14,986 bases of DNA from Candidatus Pacearchaeota archaeon RBG_13_36_9 (GTDB lineage: Archaea; Nanobdellota; Nanobdellia; Pacearchaeales; GW2011-AR1): assembly GCA_001786395.1 (NCBI GenBank), contig MFWN01000024.1, positions 12,628 to 27,613 on the forward strand. Reading direction: 5' to 3'. Below are positions 13,176 to 14,986 of the stretch, in pieces. A model generated the notes under the pieces. That model saw only the letters and a list, made by a program, of their open reading frames with translations, was not told the DNA's origin and made no database searches. The translations under genes and the position numbers were made by a program. Numbering within the stretch: the stretch's first letter is position 1; each line of letters starts with the position of its first letter.

Positions 13176-13196
13176 CTCTTACGAGATTTAAGATGA
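13143..13196 (+). CDS. 17-residue leader ORF overlapping the large surface gene start
   Basis: ATG 13143, preceded by the purine-rich AGAGAAAGA, opens an ORF encoding MKKIKYFLPLKLLRDLR. Its TGA (13194-13196) overlaps the next start codon at 13193 as ATGA, the same arrangement as between C and D. A ribosome finishing here would be placed on the start of the large gene, which itself lacks a clear Shine-Dalgarno. Expression of the peptide is unproven; a chance short ORF is possible. Confidence 0.35.
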   Translation: MKKIKYFLPLKLLRDLR

Positions 13197-14986
13197 ACAG
13201 GAAATCTATGGCTAAGATAGGTGTGGTAAGTGTGATTGCTCTAGCTTTGATATCTTTCTTTTTAACTACTCCGTTATCAAGCTCTTCCTTGGTTGAAGGG
13301 AGGTACAATCTGGGAGATAAGATAAAGATTGACTTAAAGGGATATGGGAGCTACAAGATGAAAATAACAACTCCCAGCACTGCTTATTCTTATCCTGGAA
13401 TGAACAATGTTGTTCTTTTTACTCCTTCGGAAGTTGGAAATTACAGCATTGAACTTAATTATGGCAAGAAAACAGAAAGTTATACTTTTGAAGTGGTTCT
13501 GGCTGTGAGTCCGACCCCGCAAAGTGAAACTGCCAACCAGACTCCTGAAGAGACCCTCCTTAGCGAGTTAATGACCAAGAGCGAGGTTGTTATCGGACAG
13601 CCAGTCAAGTGGATTAAAGAAGGAAATATTGCGCTTGGAACGAGAAGAACGAAAATAGCTATTCCCTTGGACGGGGAGAATATTTCTGTTTTTGAAGTAG
13701 GTTTGGAAAGAAAAGCAATTAATTTTTCAGTCAGTGTGGAGCAGGAAAAGGGGCAGAAGGCAGTTGTTTTGAATGATGCATATGGGAACATTGAAATAGA
13801 GTATTATACCAGAGGGCCGCAAAAAAAAGAGCGAGTTGAGGGGAGGAAAAAAATTGTAGAAATTTATTATGATGATTCTTATAATTTATATAATATCACT
13901 GCCTATGCAGAGGTTGAGGAAACGGCTAGAATAAACAAAGGACTAAGGGTTTACTGGAGAGAAGAAGGCAGATATTTGGATTTTGAGATGTACGATTTGA
14001 ATGGAAATGGGTTTATTGATTCTATTAGCTGGATTGTTCCTCATTTGTCCAACCAGACGTTCGAGATTATTGTAATAAGCCAGGCAGAGCACCTTAACTC
14101 TACAAGAGGATTTGTCGAAGATGTTTACTCTTTCGTAAGCGAGAAAGATAATGTTTGGAAAAACATACCAGAAGGAGACTATCTTAGAGTTATGTTTGAG
14201 AAAAATCTTACAAATGGAAATGATATTACTTTGTACGCAAGAGGAAGCGGGAAGATTGAAGTCTATGAAAAAGATGGAAATGAAAAATTAATGGAATTTA
14301 GCGTTAATGGGGAAAATTGGTACACCGGCTATTTTAATAATTTAGGAAGCCAGGATACTTTTGACCTGCTGGTTTTTGGAAGCGTGGAATTTGATTATGT
14401 GGTCGACCCTACTGCAGGAGGCTTGAGCGCTGGAGGCTTAAGGCCTCAGTCAGTTACCTGTTATGCATTTGGTGCAGCTCTTCCGAATTGTGATGGGACT
14501 TATCCTAGAGATTGCGGAGCAGGGCTTGATTTATTATCCTGCAACGATAATATAAGAGAAGAATCAGATACAGACAGCGCAGGGTACGCAGGAGTTGCTG
14601 CAACTTATTACAACGATACTATGGATGATTGCGTAAGAATAACTAATATAACCCTTTGTTATGAGTGGAGCGCATCAAGAAATGACCCTAATGACTGCAA
14701 CATAAGCATTGATAACGATGAGCCTAATACTTTTGTTGTGGTTAATTCTACTTGTCCAGGAACAGCAGGAACTTCTGGATGCATAGATGTCATTAACAAT
14801 CCAAACAATGAGAGTGACTGGCAATGCAGCAATTTTTTCGGGCCAACTGGAACAAGGGCAATGGCAAGAGCATTTCAGGCTTCTCCAAATTCAAGAGACA
14901 CTACTGCTTCTATTGACCAGCTGTGGTTTAATGTCACCTACCAGAAAGCAGGGGCCATAAACGGGACATTAAACGAGCCTTCTACA
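13193..14986 (+). CDS. Large secreted surface protein, N-terminal 598 residues (continues beyond window)
   Basis: The frame is open from ATG 13193 to the window's last base. A signal peptide (~1-34, SMAKIGVVSVIALALISFFL then SSSS) precedes a beta domain with FTPSEVGNYSIELNY. Residues ~120-235 hold the module SEVVIGQPVKWIKEGN and VFEVGLERKAINFSVSVEQE. The next segment includes RINKGLRVYWREEGRYLDFE, DLNGNGFIDSISWIVPHLSN and the stretch EGDYLRVMFEKNLTNGNDIT, NLGSQDTFDLLVFGSVEFDY, VVDPT. This module is familiar from large surface proteins of Woesearchaeota/Pacearchaeota. After VVDPT (~405) a cysteine-rich domain begins (CYAFGAALPNCDGTYPRDCG). The remaining length and the C-terminus are not visible. 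Many sequons indicate N-glycosylation. Role: surface or adhesion protein; the specific partner is unknown. Confidence 0.85.
   Translation, partial: MNRKSMAKIGVVSVIALALISFFLTTPLSSSSLVEGRYNLGDKIKIDLKGYGSYKMKITTPSTAYSYPGMNNVVLFTPSEVGNYSIELNYGKKTESYTFEVVLAVSPTPQSETANQTPEETLLSELMTKSEVVIGQPVKWIKEGNIALGTRRTKIAIPLDGENISVFEVGLERKAINFSVSVEQEKGQKAVVLNDAYGNIEIEYYTRGPQKKERVEGRKKIVEIYYDDSYNLYNITAYAEVEETARINKGLRVYWREEGRYLDFEMYDLNGNGFIDSISWIVPHLSNQTFEIIVISQAEHLNSTRGFVEDVYSFVSEKDNVWKNIPEGDYLRVMFEKNLTNGNDITLYARGSGKIEVYEKDGNEKLMEFSVNGENWYTGYFNNLGSQDTFDLLVFGSVEFDYVVDPTAGGLSAGGLRPQSVTCYAFGAALPNCDGTYPRDCGAGLDLLSCNDNIREESDTDSAGYAGVAATYYNDTMDDCVRITNITLCYEWSASRNDPNDCNISIDNDEPNTFVVVNSTCPGTAGTSGCIDVINNPNNESDWQCSNFFGPTGTRAMARAFQASPNSRDTTASIDQLWFNVTYQKAGAINGTLNEPST

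Noticed and set aside
13480..13791. Minus-strand ORF of 103 codons
   Set aside because: It is antisense to the large surface protein, whose frame is open for 598 codons with recognisable domains. No initiation signals are seen.
1..14986. CRISPR array, insertion sequence or integrase
   Set aside because: No spaced repeat series, transposase or recombinase motif, or terminal inverted repeats were seen.

Overview
The window looks like part of an AT-rich archaeal genome, most likely a DPANN-type archaeon of the Woesearchaeota/Pacearchaeota kind. TATA boxes lie about 25 nt upstream of likely transcript starts (203-210, 1822-1829, 2820-2827, 11931-11938, 13078-13085). One gene, xseA, appears to have a leaderless transcript. 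T-rich tracts replace classical terminators. The predicted secreted proteins are dense in N-x-S/T glycosylation sequons and carry surface-protein modules recalled from this group. The lineage is an inference; no rRNA or other marker gene is present.

Left part (1-2664), housekeeping and DNA metabolism. The C-terminal end of an unrecognised gene (1-177) is followed by xseA and xseB, the two subunits of exodeoxyribonuclease VII. A spacer with a strong hairpin comes next, then a nuclease that combines an ATP-cone, an Mrr-like PD-(D/E)xK domain and a C-terminal helical domain. All genes are on the + strand.

Middle part (2668-11929), an apparent cell-surface operon of eight main genes. It begins with a T-tract terminator for the previous gene, a near-palindrome, a TATA box and a 16-codon leader ORF. 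A winged-helix regulator follows, overlapping the first surface gene. The order is: regulator, A (249 aa), B (320 aa), C (409 aa, Ig-like, C-terminal membrane anchor), D (684 aa, FnIII plus coiled coil, C-terminal membrane anchor), E (106 aa, N-terminal membrane segment), B' (387 aa) and A' (about 611-631 aa). B' is a paralogue of B. The last ~200 residues of A' are a paralogue of A, carried on a membrane segment, a Gly-rich linker and several beta domains. The layout is therefore A-B-[C-D-E]-B'-A', two duplicated pairs in mirrored order around a membrane module, with overlaps or very short gaps except around C (18 nt) and before A'. I infer that this encodes a multi-subunit surface structure or secretion/assembly complex. 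A/B would be the main exported subunits, C/D the membrane platform, and B'/A' the anchoring or minor subunits. I know of no described system with this layout.

Right part (11930-14986). A polytopic membrane protein with an HEFGH zinc-protease motif (M50-like) has its own promoter. Next comes the start of a very large secreted surface protein that runs off the window. Its promoter closely resembles that of the surface operon, and its leader contains a 17-codon ORF whose stop overlaps the start codon (ATGA), plus two mutually exclusive stem options.
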